This document shows, piece by piece, positions 34,101 through 43,400 of a stretch of 64,000 nucleotides of DNA (the stretch's first letter is position 1; the number at the start of each line of letters is the position of its first letter). Position numbers and translations under genes: made by a program. This DNA comes from Candidatus Poseidoniales archaeon (GTDB taxonomy: Archaea > Thermoplasmatota > Poseidoniia > Poseidoniales > Thalassarchaeaceae): assembly GCA_028283505.1 (NCBI GenBank), contig JAPOFX010000002.1, positions 1 to 64,000 of the forward strand, read 5' to 3'. The notes beneath the pieces are model-generated. The model was not told the origin of the DNA, did not search any database, and saw only the letters and a list, made by a program, of their open reading frames with translations.

Positions 34101-36887
34101 GGCATCCTCGTCTGCATCGTTGGGATTTCGTGGATCTAGTGTCCACAGGTTTCCTCCGGTGTAGATGTCCCCTACCCATCTCCTATTCTCGATTTCCCAT
34201 CCATCGGGCATGCCATCTCCATCAGTGTCTGGGTTACTGGGGTCTGTTGGTCCATCAGTACCGCCCCCTGCCCCGGATCCCAGCCATCCCTCGAGATGAA
34301 CTGTTTCTGTTTGGGAAGAAGATTCGTCACAGACATAATTCTCATTCAGATAGTGACATTCGAATGAAGTGGAGTCCATGAACCACCCCCAATATTCCTC
34401 TCCATCAGTTAATCCGTCTCCATCAGAATCGATATTTCTGGGGTCTGTTCCATTCATTCCAAATTCTGATGAGTTGACATACCTGTATTCTTCTAAGTTG
34501 CTCCAGTCTCTGATAAAGATGGTCCCATCAATGAGTGGGAAGCTGACGCCGTCTGCATCTGCGTCCCTATACCTATCGAATGGATCGGTGGGGTCCAGTC
34601 CGTGTGAGAACTCCCATCCATCAGGCATGCCGTCGAAATCTGAATCTTTGGACATTGGGTCTATCGGCATTATATTCATGAATCTACCCGGAGAAGCTCC
34701 AGCGAAGATCCAATTTTCCTCTCCTTCTTCCATGGAAACAAGGTTGGTAACCAATCCTGGCATACGAGTCTGATTTGAGTATGGGCCAAGCACGCCTGTG
34801 TGGCCTCCCTCTAGGCACCAAGTCCCATCTCTAGACCCAAGAACTACCATTCCATCTATTGCCAGTACAGAATGAATGTCATTGGCTCCTTCTGACCATC
34901 GCTCCGAATTGAACATCCTGTCATTGATAATTGACGACCGTGGCATTTGAATGAATAATGAGAGGTCGATTAGATGCAGTCCGCCTGCTGTACCCATCCA
35001 AACCCCAGTTATCTCTTCCAAACTACCATCTTGAAGAAGTGGCCCAGCTGGTTCAAGCACGTTAACGACTGCGGATTTTGATTCATTGAGAAGATCTGCC
35101 ATCCTAACGAATGTTTCGGCGTCTTCGATATCAAAGACCCACCATGGACTTCCTGCAGAAGTAATGCCATCAGTTGTGTTCCAAGCTATGAGACCAGAGT
35201 CAGTTGCCAGCAGAACCAATGGCCCTCTGCCTGTCATCGGAACTTGTATCGCATCATTGACTGAAACTTCGGCATCCGATAGGATTTCGGTTAGCTCCGT
35301 ATTGGGGGCTAGGGAGCTTATTGCGATGGATTGGCCACCACTCCAACAATCTCCGTTTATCCCTTGATCTGAGAAACTGAGTGTCCATGCCTTATTTTCC
35401 CCGAAGATAAGCAAATCCAGATTGTCTCCCCCTGTGTTCAGCTCTAGCATATTGATAACTCTACCAATTTTGGACTCAGAAACAGATGACATTATTGGTA
35501 ATCCGTTTTCCATTGAAATACAATGAACACCTTGATTTGTTCCAATTATCATGAAGTCTGAGGTTTCAGAAGAAGACCACCTAATCATCGAGGTCATCTC
35601 CAATCCGGCCCTCAGTTCATGAGTCGAAGAAACGTCCCCAAAAGGGTCCAAAGCGGTAATACCGTATTTCGATCCGACCAATATCCTCTCTTGATCTGCG
35701 TCCTTCAAGATGGAATGAACTGCACCATCAACTAAGGGGGTATTTGTGGATTGGTCAAAGAAAAGCACTGGTCCGCCATGACTGGTACTCGCTGTCCCTC
35801 TTACGCCTGGCTTTACCCAAGATCCATCGTCAAAATGCACCATATATTCCTCATAGTTGCTAAACGCCTCTCCCCAAGCAGAGGTTGCAGTAGATGTGTC
35901 TGGTATGACGAAACCATCTCTATCCATATCCCAGCCGTCGTTGTCAGAATCGGCGATTGCGTCACTGGCATTTCTAGGATCGAGCCCATAGTGCGCCTCC
36001 CATCCGTCGGGAATACCGTCACCCGGAACAATCAATCCAGACGCCAGCAGATCTGACCAAGAGTAGTAGTCAGAATCTGATCTAGTTGGATCGGTACCAA
36101 GCCACCCGCTATCCCCGGTTGGCCTTTCAAAGATATCCTGGCAAGATAGTTCGCTCAAACCCTGTATCGTTCCCGAGCACCACAGTCCGTCTCTCTCGGT
36201 TATCCAATAGTCTGGTATTCCAAATGAGTACTCTTCTGCGTTTGAATATCTTTCTGTGATATCGATATCTCCATCTCTATTAACATCAAATCCATCACCA
36301 CAACCAAAGCTGAAATCATCACATCTATCGATATCCTCTACTCTATCAGAGGGATCCAGCGGATCGAACCAAAGACAAGTCCAAGCGTTTGTCGCGTTCA
36401 GGTATCCGAGTCCACCCTCAGTACACATGTGGATTTCATAGCCATCAGGAAGTCCATCCCCATCTGTATCAGCCTTAGTTGGATCGAGATACTCCCTATT
36501 TCCAGACTGGGTCAATTCTGGTGGCTTGCCAGTCAAAGAAAGCCTATCTGTGAAGCACTTATCTAGGGTGTACGGCCAACAGTATTCTAGGAGTGCAACG
36601 GCACCATCCCTGTCGTGATCTGACATGTTGTCAGTGCCATTATTCATATCTAATCCTAAAACCTCAAAATTCCCAAATGGGTCCTCGAAAATGACATTCT
36701 CGCCATATATTGACTCATACTGATCTGGTATTCTGTCCTCATCGACATCTGTTGCAGGAGGAGCGCCCCCGCCTGCATCTGTGGGGTTTGTCGAATCAAC
36801 GGGAGATTGAGGTCTAGTTTGAGAGACGAAGGCCAGGCTACTAAGTAAAAGTAGCACTATGAATGCGGCAGTCTGCTTTCTCCTCAT
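31149..36887 (-). CDS. Giant secreted calcium-repeat (thrombospondin type 3-like) protein
   Basis: The 1912-aa protein has a signal peptide (AAFIVLLLLSSLAFVSQT) and no evident C-terminal membrane span. About twenty DxDxDGxxDGxE-type calcium loops occur (for example DTDGDGLPDGYE, DSDRDGMPDGWEF, DTDGDGLLDGIE). From about residue 740 many are arranged in compound modules: a DGxPDGWE loop, a W-rich linker with W.LNP, then a second Asp-rich loop. Residues about 385-740 interrupt the series with a beta-propeller-like region (VGSKYGITALDP, IIGTNQGVHCIS, LATDSGLIAWN, MGTAGGLHLID). The role is probably structural or adhesive at the cell surface and calcium-stabilised; this is inference from repeats. 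There are numerous N-x-S/T sequons. The end (GNSGSPIRYDDRST) shows no sorting signal I recognise. Confidence 0.85.
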   Translation of the reverse strand: MRRKQTAAFIVLLLLSSLAFVSQTRPQSPVDSTNPTDAGGGAPPATDVDEDRIPDQYESIYGENVIFEDPFGNFEVLGLDMNNGTDNMSDHDRDGAVALLEYCWPYTLDKCFTDRLSLTGKPPELTQSGNREYLDPTKADTDGDGLPDGYEIHMCTEGGLGYLNATNAWTCLWFDPLDPSDRVEDIDRCDDFSFGCGDGFDVNRDGDIDITERYSNAEEYSFGIPDYWITERDGLWCSGTIQGLSELSCQDIFERPTGDSGWLGTDPTRSDSDYYSWSDLLASGLIVPGDGIPDGWEAHYGLDPRNASDAIADSDNDGWDMDRDGFVIPDTSTATSAWGEAFSNYEEYMVHFDDGSWVKPGVRGTASTSHGGPVLFFDQSTNTPLVDGAVHSILKDADQERILVGSKYGITALDPFGDVSSTHELRAGLEMTSMIRWSSSETSDFMIIGTNQGVHCISMENGLPIMSSVSESKIGRVINMLELNTGGDNLDLLIFGENKAWTLSFSDQGINGDCWSGGQSIAISSLAPNTELTEILSDAEVSVNDAIQVPMTGRGPLVLLATDSGLIAWNTTDGITSAGSPWWVFDIEDAETFVRMADLLNESKSAVVNVLEPAGPLLQDGSLEEITGVWMGTAGGLHLIDLSLFIQMPRSSIINDRMFNSERWSEGANDIHSVLAIDGMVVLGSRDGTWCLEGGHTGVLGPYSNQTRMPGLVTNLVSMEEGEENWIFAGASPGRFMNIMPIDPMSKDSDFDGMPDGWEFSHGLDPTDPFDRYRDADADGVSFPLIDGTIFIRDWSNLEEYRYVNSSEFGMNGTDPRNIDSDGDGLTDGEEYWGWFMDSTSFECHYLNENYVCDESSSQTETVHLEGWLGSGAGGGTDGPTDPSNPDTDGDGMPDGWEIENRRWVGDIYTGGNLWTLDPRNPNDADEDADGDGLSNLCEYQWGQIIDDVIRDGLPSHGESNESALSWIPTDPNNRDSDGDSLPDGWEARYACSWNKANKGINPLNGSDSLNNPDGDGYDVNMDGSLSLDEQLVNWLEYHLKDQIIFNDETESGLPFPENFTTNLSHTSWLGLAPGSFGEFTSTAYLSLINGTTTNDVGSGNPLSSDSDRDGMPDGWEFYHARWSLFEEHWTLNPVDERDQDGDPDGDGMNNWEEYNSIDGNMSETDPLVTSPQFYLLSVGGELLPTPWLSAESTLSFGHFMSDDQRNSSGLTADPNDPDTDGDGLLDGIELIFTRWNSTDSVWTLNPLVAGDGYYDSDLDGITDQVELNLTNNNPANGALSPPDAPRMWEEADSIDPTEANNRVFRILFGKEGKAKIAMEQYQDWLSGMPAKPLLSSLLGISDPNDVDTDRDGMSDGYEYWFTQWNLEENIWEMNPLTGSDVYRDSDGDSYDCDGDGQISDSESFDNLAEYESRIYGKKIAVGTIPNETGLVSYGADAINAFMDEEGMNYVAAFGQLYDIFKSKSIESSDRIGLINAVDSDNFNFSLAGISDPTDEDSDSDNMPDGWEFCYSIYGEFLPVNNYRWSLNPVNPLDINYDPDSDGWFDRQISDVPASQGLWEGRQFTEYSQEWQLGQGTQPLLFSNWMEYENGTHPLDEDSDDDSIVMRPVFVGGLVDSYLRDGNLSDGREIFKYGTNPLDNDTDGDMMPDFYEYYRGWNETNDNWTSLMHISVIWHQVTSVVWKPVQVSNGVISRPALDWAWFTHDPTDPTDAGQDADNDGSWDCSGGSCVYQPFNNFQEYYGVVNASMSSPSLIRDSSLLDCSGNQVSEWWQLRESLLGTCSGSSAISTNYFRMNKINDSDMLYALVIQDNDLDYENVDNSNDITLLNGEWADSFNRIAGDQYHLPNTFLGEYVYGWWVLDIDGDQIADGTDPTNWDTDGDWLNDQFEIEDDLLDGLRGNSGSPIRYDDRST

Positions 36888-37079
36888 GGAATGCCCCCAG
36901 CTAAGTGACCATCAACGTCCTCGACTGACTTATGATGGTGATGGAGCGTCGTTCGGACATGTATTCAAATGAAGTGTGTATGGAAAAAGCGAAAATGTCC
37001 AAAAATTGGCTTCAAAAAATATGATCATAGGATTTGTTCAAATGTCGTCAGCTCCCGCATGCCCCCGATATCCGTGAGT

Positions 37080-37877
37080 ATGGAGATAACGCATCTGGGA
37101 AGTGGAAGCAGAGGCAACTCTGTCTTACTCTCAACTCCGGAGTCCAATGTTTTGATTGATTGTGGCTTTTCCCTGAAGAAAACTGAGTCTAAATTGCAAA
37201 AGTTGGACGTTGATCCAAAAGACATTGATACTATCTTAGTAACACATCACCACTCTGACCACTCCAAGTCGGCGTTGAGGGCGTCTAAGAAGTGGGGTTG
37301 CAATCTAATCAGTAATGCTGAGACTGCAAGAAGATTAGAATGGGAGGGCACAGCAAGGCTGAAAGTTTTCTCAGAGCTAGAAAGAATTGATGCGGGCGTT
37401 GACATAAGCTTACTCACAGTCCCTGTGCCACATGATGATTCCGAAAATGTGGCGGTCATAGCATGTGACAGTGATGGGAAGAGAGCCGCGGTCGTTACAG
37501 ATCTGGGAGAGGTAACCGCTGAGTTAATTTCTCATCTCAAAAAATGCAATCATATTTCTATTGAGGCAAACTATGACCGGGATAGGCTGATGAGGGGAAA
37601 ATATCCTGATTCTCTGAAAAGGAGGGTATCTGGTAGAGGGGGTCATCTCTCTAATTATCAGACTGCCAATGCACTCCAAGAGATCGTGCATCCGGATCTG
37701 AGTAGTATAGTTCTCTGCCATCTTTCAGAGAGTAATAATCTACCTCATATTGCGGAAAGTGAAGTACTCATGGGAATTTGCGACAGATTTAATGGAAGTC
37801 TAAGTATATCCAAACAAGAAGGTCCAGATTTCAGTAATTGGATTGGACAGAGTAATCCCGAAAGGATAGTTGTATGA
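37080..37877 (+). CDS. Metallo-beta-lactamase-fold hydrolase, YycJ/WalJ-like
   Basis: From the ATG at 37080 the protein has 265 aa. It begins directly with the first MBL strand (MEITHLGSGSRGNSVLL), which is why I prefer this start over the longer frame opening at 36969. The zinc-binding HxHxDH motif is HHHSDH at residues 56-61. Other family features are the Asp in VVTDLGE and the His in GRGGHLSN near 180, followed by VLCHLSESN. Bacterial YycJ/WalJ proteins are nucleases linked to DNA repair and cell-wall signalling; the role in archaea is unknown. Its TGA stop directly abuts the TAA stop of the convergent ATPase gene, with no base between. Confidence 0.85.
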   Translation: MEITHLGSGSRGNSVLLSTPESNVLIDCGFSLKKTESKLQKLDVDPKDIDTILVTHHHSDHSKSALRASKKWGCNLISNAETARRLEWEGTARLKVFSELERIDAGVDISLLTVPVPHDDSENVAVIACDSDGKRAAVVTDLGEVTAELISHLKKCNHISIEANYDRDRLMRGKYPDSLKRRVSGRGGHLSNYQTANALQEIVHPDLSSIVLCHLSESNNLPHIAESEVLMGICDRFNGSLSISKQEGPDFSNWIGQSNPERIVV

Positions 37878-40406
37878 TTAATGTCCCATAACTACTCTGT
37901 GCACAGAATTTTGTACCTCTCTCATTCTGTCAACTGCACCCAATTCTCTGAATACAACGAGTGACCTTTGCAAGTAATCCATCCTCTGTGAGCGATTGCT
38001 TTCAACCTCTCCAAGACGGGACAAAATTTCTCCCTGCATCATTCGGAAATCGTTTGCCTCAGCGATTGTTAATGCATCGAGATAGTGCTGTGCGGCTTCT
38101 TCGGTACTACCTGCGTCACTAAGAACCTGGCCGAGAAGAATCTCAACCTCCACGGCACTTCTAGGATCGGATTGGTCTGAGAGGATCTCTAATGCTCCAG
38201 TGTAATGGTGCATTGCTAAATTATTATCCTTTATTCTAGCATAGTATCTACCAAGGACAGCTCTCGACCTAGCGTGGAGTTTCTCTTGATTATTTTCTGC
38301 GGTTTCGTCATGGGCCTTCATTGCATGTTCCCTTGCCCTATCCATCTCCCCCATTTCTAGGAAGGCTGAAGCTAGTCTAATTCTGGCCTCAGTAAGCTCA
38401 GGCGAGTCCTCTGATTCTAATAATTCCTCGACGTTTCCATATACCTCTATTGCCCTCTTGTTATCTCGCTGGCGCCTGAAGATATATCCCATGTTATTGT
38501 ACGATCTGGCTGCTCCTTGTGCGTCCCTAAGTTTGATTTGCATCTCCAATGCCTTCTTGTGAAGGGATAGTGCTTTATCCATCTCCCCTTTCTTTACTGC
38601 CAAATCTGCCCGAGATGAGTATATTCTAGCCAAGGAGGTCGTAAGTTTGTGCTTAACAGCAATAGGAAGGGCGAGATCATATTGCTCCTCAGCTTCATCC
38701 CATCTGCCTTGGATAGACAGGATATCCCCCGTCAACTCGTGAATAACGAAACGTGTCCTTGGCCCGAACAAACTGGCTTCCAGGACTCTCAGGATTCCGA
38801 GAAGTTCTATGTGTCCAGCCTTGACCAGGGAATGGCCCTCCTCGGATAGTGCCTCAGCAAGCCCCTCTGTGTCTCCTGACATGTGGAGGTGGTGGATGTA
38901 CTCAATACTCTCCGAAGGGTTTCCTTTCCTGACTCTGTACCATTCAGCGGCATTGGCGTGCAAGGATTGGCTCAATGAGTCCTCCATCGATCTTGTTAGG
39001 AATTCCCTTACCAAATCGTGAACATCGTAATTCTCACTATCCGCCTGCCTGGCAAGTCCTTTCTCGACCAAATCATCTAGGAGATCGGTTTCCATGTCCA
39101 TTCCTGAAATTGCCTCCAATGGCATAGGCTCCCGGAATACCGCAATTGCTCCCAATAATCTTTTTTCAGCGCCCGACAGTCTGCTGAAAATCTCCTTTTC
39201 AACGAAGGCCTCCAAGGTCTCGTGGAATGTTCCTCCAACACTTCCTCTGTTGATTAGCTCAAGTACCAATGGATGACCTCTTGAAAGATTGTGAATGTGT
39301 AAAAACTGGGGCATATCAATGTCTTTCATTGTGGTTAGGATTTTCCTACTTGCTTCTTGATCGAGACCATCTAGTGGCATGACAAGTGTGACTATCCTCC
39401 CTGAAGTATCAGATTCTGGAACAACCATCCTAAAGGATCTCGAGAACATTACCAAACCTACATTTTCCAGTTCTGGAATTTTCAGCGAAAGTCCCCTAAG
39501 TACTGAAATTAGCGTTTCATCACCGACTTTGTGAAGATCGTCAATTACTACCAAGGCCGGAGACGTACTCAGGGCTTCCGACATTAGGTTCACAGCCATC
39601 TGGGGCTGTGGCACGGGGGAAGACGCAAGATAGTCTGACAGATCGTCGCTTCCCATGGCAGATAGCCATTCTGCCATCGCTTCAAGAAAGGCCCTTGAGC
39701 CCTCCCAATCCTGACAACGGTGGTATAGCAGATTTCTCCTGTGTGTAAAGCTTTCAATCAGTTTGGCTGAAAGTGAAGTTTTTCCGATTCCAGCGATTCC
39801 AGGAACCAATATAGAGCCGGACTGATGCTCCAGCAAATTTACCATGTTCTCTAGCTCTAATTCCCTGCCATAGAACCTCCTAGTTCTGGGTAGGTCGCTG
39901 AGCGAGGTTACTAATTGCTTCTCGATATGTTTCGATAGATCTCGCTCAATCAAATCTGCTGAGAGGACTGACAAATCTATCGTCCCGGAGTCGTCTAAGT
40001 ATCTGATGACATCAACATGCCGTAGGGGAAGATCGGTATTTTCTAATGCTTCTGCAAGCTCCATGGTCGACGCTCTTCCATCCTTTCCGATTACCCTTAC
40101 ATTTTGCTTCCCAACCTTGGACCAAATATCATCAGCTAACTTAGCCCCCTCGTCAGTAAGGAAATACGCCTTTCTCTTCCTTGAAACACCAGTAACGTGG
40201 GCTTGCTTCTCCAACAAGTAACCTTGGTCCCTTAGGCCTGAAATAGCGCGTGGGACATTTGATCTAGCGATAGATACTGCATTTGCGATTCCCATTTGAG
40301 AAAGAGCGAATGGGACTTCGACTTTTTCGGCATGATCTACGTAGTCCCTGAGGTGTAGTAGAATCCTCTCTTGGACCCCCGGCTTTGGAACAGCAGTAAC
40401 GGTCAT
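37878..40406 (-). CDS. Winged-helix / STAND-type ATPase / TPR regulator
   Basis: The 842-aa cytoplasmic protein starts with a winged-helix DNA-binding region (about 10-95, including MGIANAVSIARSNVPRAISG). It continues with a STAND/AAA_16-like ATPase: P-loop GIAGIGKTS at 203-211, Walker B LVVIDDLHKV at 285-294 and a downstream LSRGHPLVLELI motif typical of such proteins. The C-terminal half (about 530-835) is a series of TPR-like helical repeats (ARSYNNMGYIFRRQRDNKRA, HYLDALTIAEANDF). The layout is that of MalT/AfsR-like signal-integrating regulators, in which the TPRs sense a ligand or partner. No nuclease or other effector domain is visible, so a defence role is not supported. It converges stop-to-stop with the MBL gene. 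Confidence 0.85.
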   Translation of the reverse strand: MTVTAVPKPGVQERILLHLRDYVDHAEKVEVPFALSQMGIANAVSIARSNVPRAISGLRDQGYLLEKQAHVTGVSRKRKAYFLTDEGAKLADDIWSKVGKQNVRVIGKDGRASTMELAEALENTDLPLRHVDVIRYLDDSGTIDLSVLSADLIERDLSKHIEKQLVTSLSDLPRTRRFYGRELELENMVNLLEHQSGSILVPGIAGIGKTSLSAKLIESFTHRRNLLYHRCQDWEGSRAFLEAMAEWLSAMGSDDLSDYLASSPVPQPQMAVNLMSEALSTSPALVVIDDLHKVGDETLISVLRGLSLKIPELENVGLVMFSRSFRMVVPESDTSGRIVTLVMPLDGLDQEASRKILTTMKDIDMPQFLHIHNLSRGHPLVLELINRGSVGGTFHETLEAFVEKEIFSRLSGAEKRLLGAIAVFREPMPLEAISGMDMETDLLDDLVEKGLARQADSENYDVHDLVREFLTRSMEDSLSQSLHANAAEWYRVRKGNPSESIEYIHHLHMSGDTEGLAEALSEEGHSLVKAGHIELLGILRVLEASLFGPRTRFVIHELTGDILSIQGRWDEAEEQYDLALPIAVKHKLTTSLARIYSSRADLAVKKGEMDKALSLHKKALEMQIKLRDAQGAARSYNNMGYIFRRQRDNKRAIEVYGNVEELLESEDSPELTEARIRLASAFLEMGEMDRAREHAMKAHDETAENNQEKLHARSRAVLGRYYARIKDNNLAMHHYTGALEILSDQSDPRSAVEVEILLGQVLSDAGSTEEAAQHYLDALTIAEANDFRMMQGEILSRLGEVESNRSQRMDYLQRSLVVFRELGAVDRMREVQNSVHRVVMGH

Positions 40407-40465
40407 GGGTTTGTTAGCGGCAACACCTATTCAAGAATGTTCGTGAAGGAAGAGTGTTAATTGAT

Positions 40466-43400
40466 TCATTGATTATTATCGCCCTCGGGGACCCATTCCT
40501 CTTTTTCATTGTCCCACAGCCAACCCGGGTGATCATCGTCTTTGACAAACCTGCCTTCTCCATTATCCGGCCTCTCTTTCTTGTTATAGTTGTGGACTTC
40601 CTCGGCTTCATCTTCAAACTCGATAAAGAAATAGGCGAAAGCTCCGATGGCAACAATGAGAACAATCGCAATTATCACGAATATGGACAGGCCTCCAGAA
40701 GTAGTATCACTGACTGTAATCTTTGACCCTTCGTAGTCCATACCTCCGTACTTGAACTGAGGAGTCGCAGATCCTGAAATTCTCGATGCAGGGATCCCGA
40801 TTGACCATGTAGAGTCTTCTGATACTACGGTGCTATTCACAGGGGTTCCGCTTATGGTGGCGGTAACAGTCCTTCCTGGTAGTCCAATTCCGGTAAAAAT
40901 GGCGGTCTCATCTTCTAATATCCTGGAATCCTCCGGGGCATCAACCACGAATTCTATTCCGACTACCTTAATACTCATCGGGATAGAGTTGGCCTTCGAG
41001 CTAAATTGATCTGAAGCTACAAAGACAACATCATTGAGTGACCAGCCTGATATATCGGCATCGAAGAATGACATCGATGTTGGGTTATATCTTGCTTTTC
41101 CGTCGGCGGAGATAGTAATCACGACAGGGTGTTGGTCATCAGAGTCGGTATCTTCACTATCATACACAGACAGAAGTAGTTCCTGATTTGGATCTGGGTC
41201 GGCAAAGAAATTCAGTAGGTCTATCTCAAAGCTTGTGCATCTATCTGCTGATTGGGAGTTTATTTCGCAGTAAAGTATTACTTCTTCAGGCCATTCTGTT
41301 TGATCGAAAATAGGTTGATTGTTGCCTGCATCCGGAGGGTTATCGGCAATTATATTGACTGTTTTCCAATCACTATAGTCAAACCCGTCATATGACCTCA
41401 TTCTAATCTGATATTCTGAGTTGTGCCTCAAAGCCCTAGAATCCCAAGTTGAAATGAATTCACCATTGAGATTGAACTCAGTGACTGATTCTGAATGAAC
41501 CTGAATCATGCCGTTAGCAGTGTCCAATACCTCAATATCCACTCTAGTGACGTCATTATCATTATCCCTTGCAACGCCGGAGAATGTAGATTCCTCTGAA
41601 ACTGGCATCCTATCTGATTCCTTTGGGGATGATATGCTAATAAATGGGGCACTGTTTGAATTATCGATGGTTAGAGTGAGTTCTGCTGGAGAGCATTCGT
41701 CGATTATCCCGTTACAGAAATCTGAGTCAGAGGCCCAGATCTTGAATGTGTAATCAGCAACGATCCTTGGCTGTCCGCTGAAATCCCATGTCCACATCCA
41801 GGATGTCCCGCCTGAGACTGGAGTAACAACTTGGAAATTAGGGCCCTCGATTTGGAAATATATTTCGGAAATGTCCTTTCCGCATTGAGAAGGGCAACCA
41901 TAGTAATCGTATGCCGCTCCTTCAAACGTGACTGTTCCATCAGAATGTGTGGAAAGCGGACTTGGGGAGCTCACAGAGACTGTAGGTGCTTGCGAATTCA
42001 GTTTTACAGAAATCATAGAGATGGGACTGTAGTCAATCCCGTCAAAAGCGCGGAACTGGAAAACGTAGTCTCCTTCCGCCATTTGTGACATGTCTAATTC
42101 GTAGTACCACTCCTTGAATGGGTGGTTATCTCTGGTAACTTCGCCGTAAGATGACCCTGAGGAATCAATAGCCATGTTGGCTTCTGACCAGTCACTAGTA
42201 AGTGGGTCTCTCACCTCTATTGAATGAACGTACCCCTTCTGTTCCCATTGTGCACTTTCATCGGTTGGATAGAATGATGATAGGATTCCATCATGGGCAT
42301 TTCCTGTTATGTTGACTACCTTTCTGAAGGAATGACCTTGGTCTTGGGTGATGGAGATTGATGGTGCTAAATTAACTAAATTGGCAGTTCCCTGATAAGA
42401 TGTATCGTCTAATGTGAATTCGCCACTGTCTAATCCAAAGCCGAACTTGTATGCCGTATACCTATACAGGGAAAGTTCCCTGGTCCCGGCCGAATGATCG
42501 CAATCATCGTCATCGCTATCTGAGAGGAGATCCCCATCGTTATCAATCCCATCTGAGCATGAATCCTCATATTCATCATCTGCAAAACCATCTGGGTTGT
42601 TCCCGCCTCCAAGGCCCCTGAAATCTAGATGGAAGTCTGAAGGTAAAGCGAACCATGGAGTGTATCCGTCGGACATTGTTTCGATATCGTAGAGGTCGTT
42701 TCCTAGAGCGTCCTCCACGAGAATACTTGCTCCTTCCACCCTTTCCCCATTTACGAGAGCTTGGAATTTGACTAATTCGGCCCTTCTAACTTGCACCGCG
42801 TAAGGCGTTGGTTGAGTCTGAATTGCAATGGAAGAACGATCGATATTTGACAATCCTGCAAATGTCAAAACTGTAGAGTTGTTATCCATTGACAGTGCCA
42901 GAGGGAAATTTCTGGGAGTAAGGTTATCGCAGTTAGAACACTCTTGGACTTCGGTTGGTATAATTCCATTTTGGAATCCATTCAATGGCCATGCCTCTTG
43001 ATCTGGCCACGAAAGGACGACAGGGTACTGTCCCTGAGGAGGAGATGGTATGGATTCTGATTGTACGGTTACGGCACTCTTGGTGATGTTGTATGTGGTG
43101 CCTATTCCATTCCAGATATTTTCAGAGAAAAAGGCTAATGTTCCATACTGCTGATCACCAGCATAACCAGAATCATAATGTTTCAAGATGGCACCTGTTC
43201 CAGCTGCATCCCAGGTGTTTCTCCTGATATCCAATAGAGCGCCAACTGACCTGATTCCATCTGAACTGCCCGCATCGATTTCATTGTCGTACATTGTCAA
43301 TCCTGACCTGTATGCAAAAACAGCCGGACAAGTGAACTCTCCGCCGAAGTGTAATGAGCTGGAGCAAGTAGCTGGATCGGTTGAAATTGTATTATTTGCG

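Noticed and set aside
31149..36887. Possible DNA tandem repeat or CRISPR-like array
   Set aside because: Periodicity is at the protein level (Asp-rich calcium loops) with diverged codons and irregular spacing, not identical DNA repeats.
37878..40406. STAND ATPase as an antiviral defence gene
   Set aside because: No nuclease, TIR, protease or other effector domain is visible, and no defence neighbours occur; the N-terminal winged helix points to regulation.
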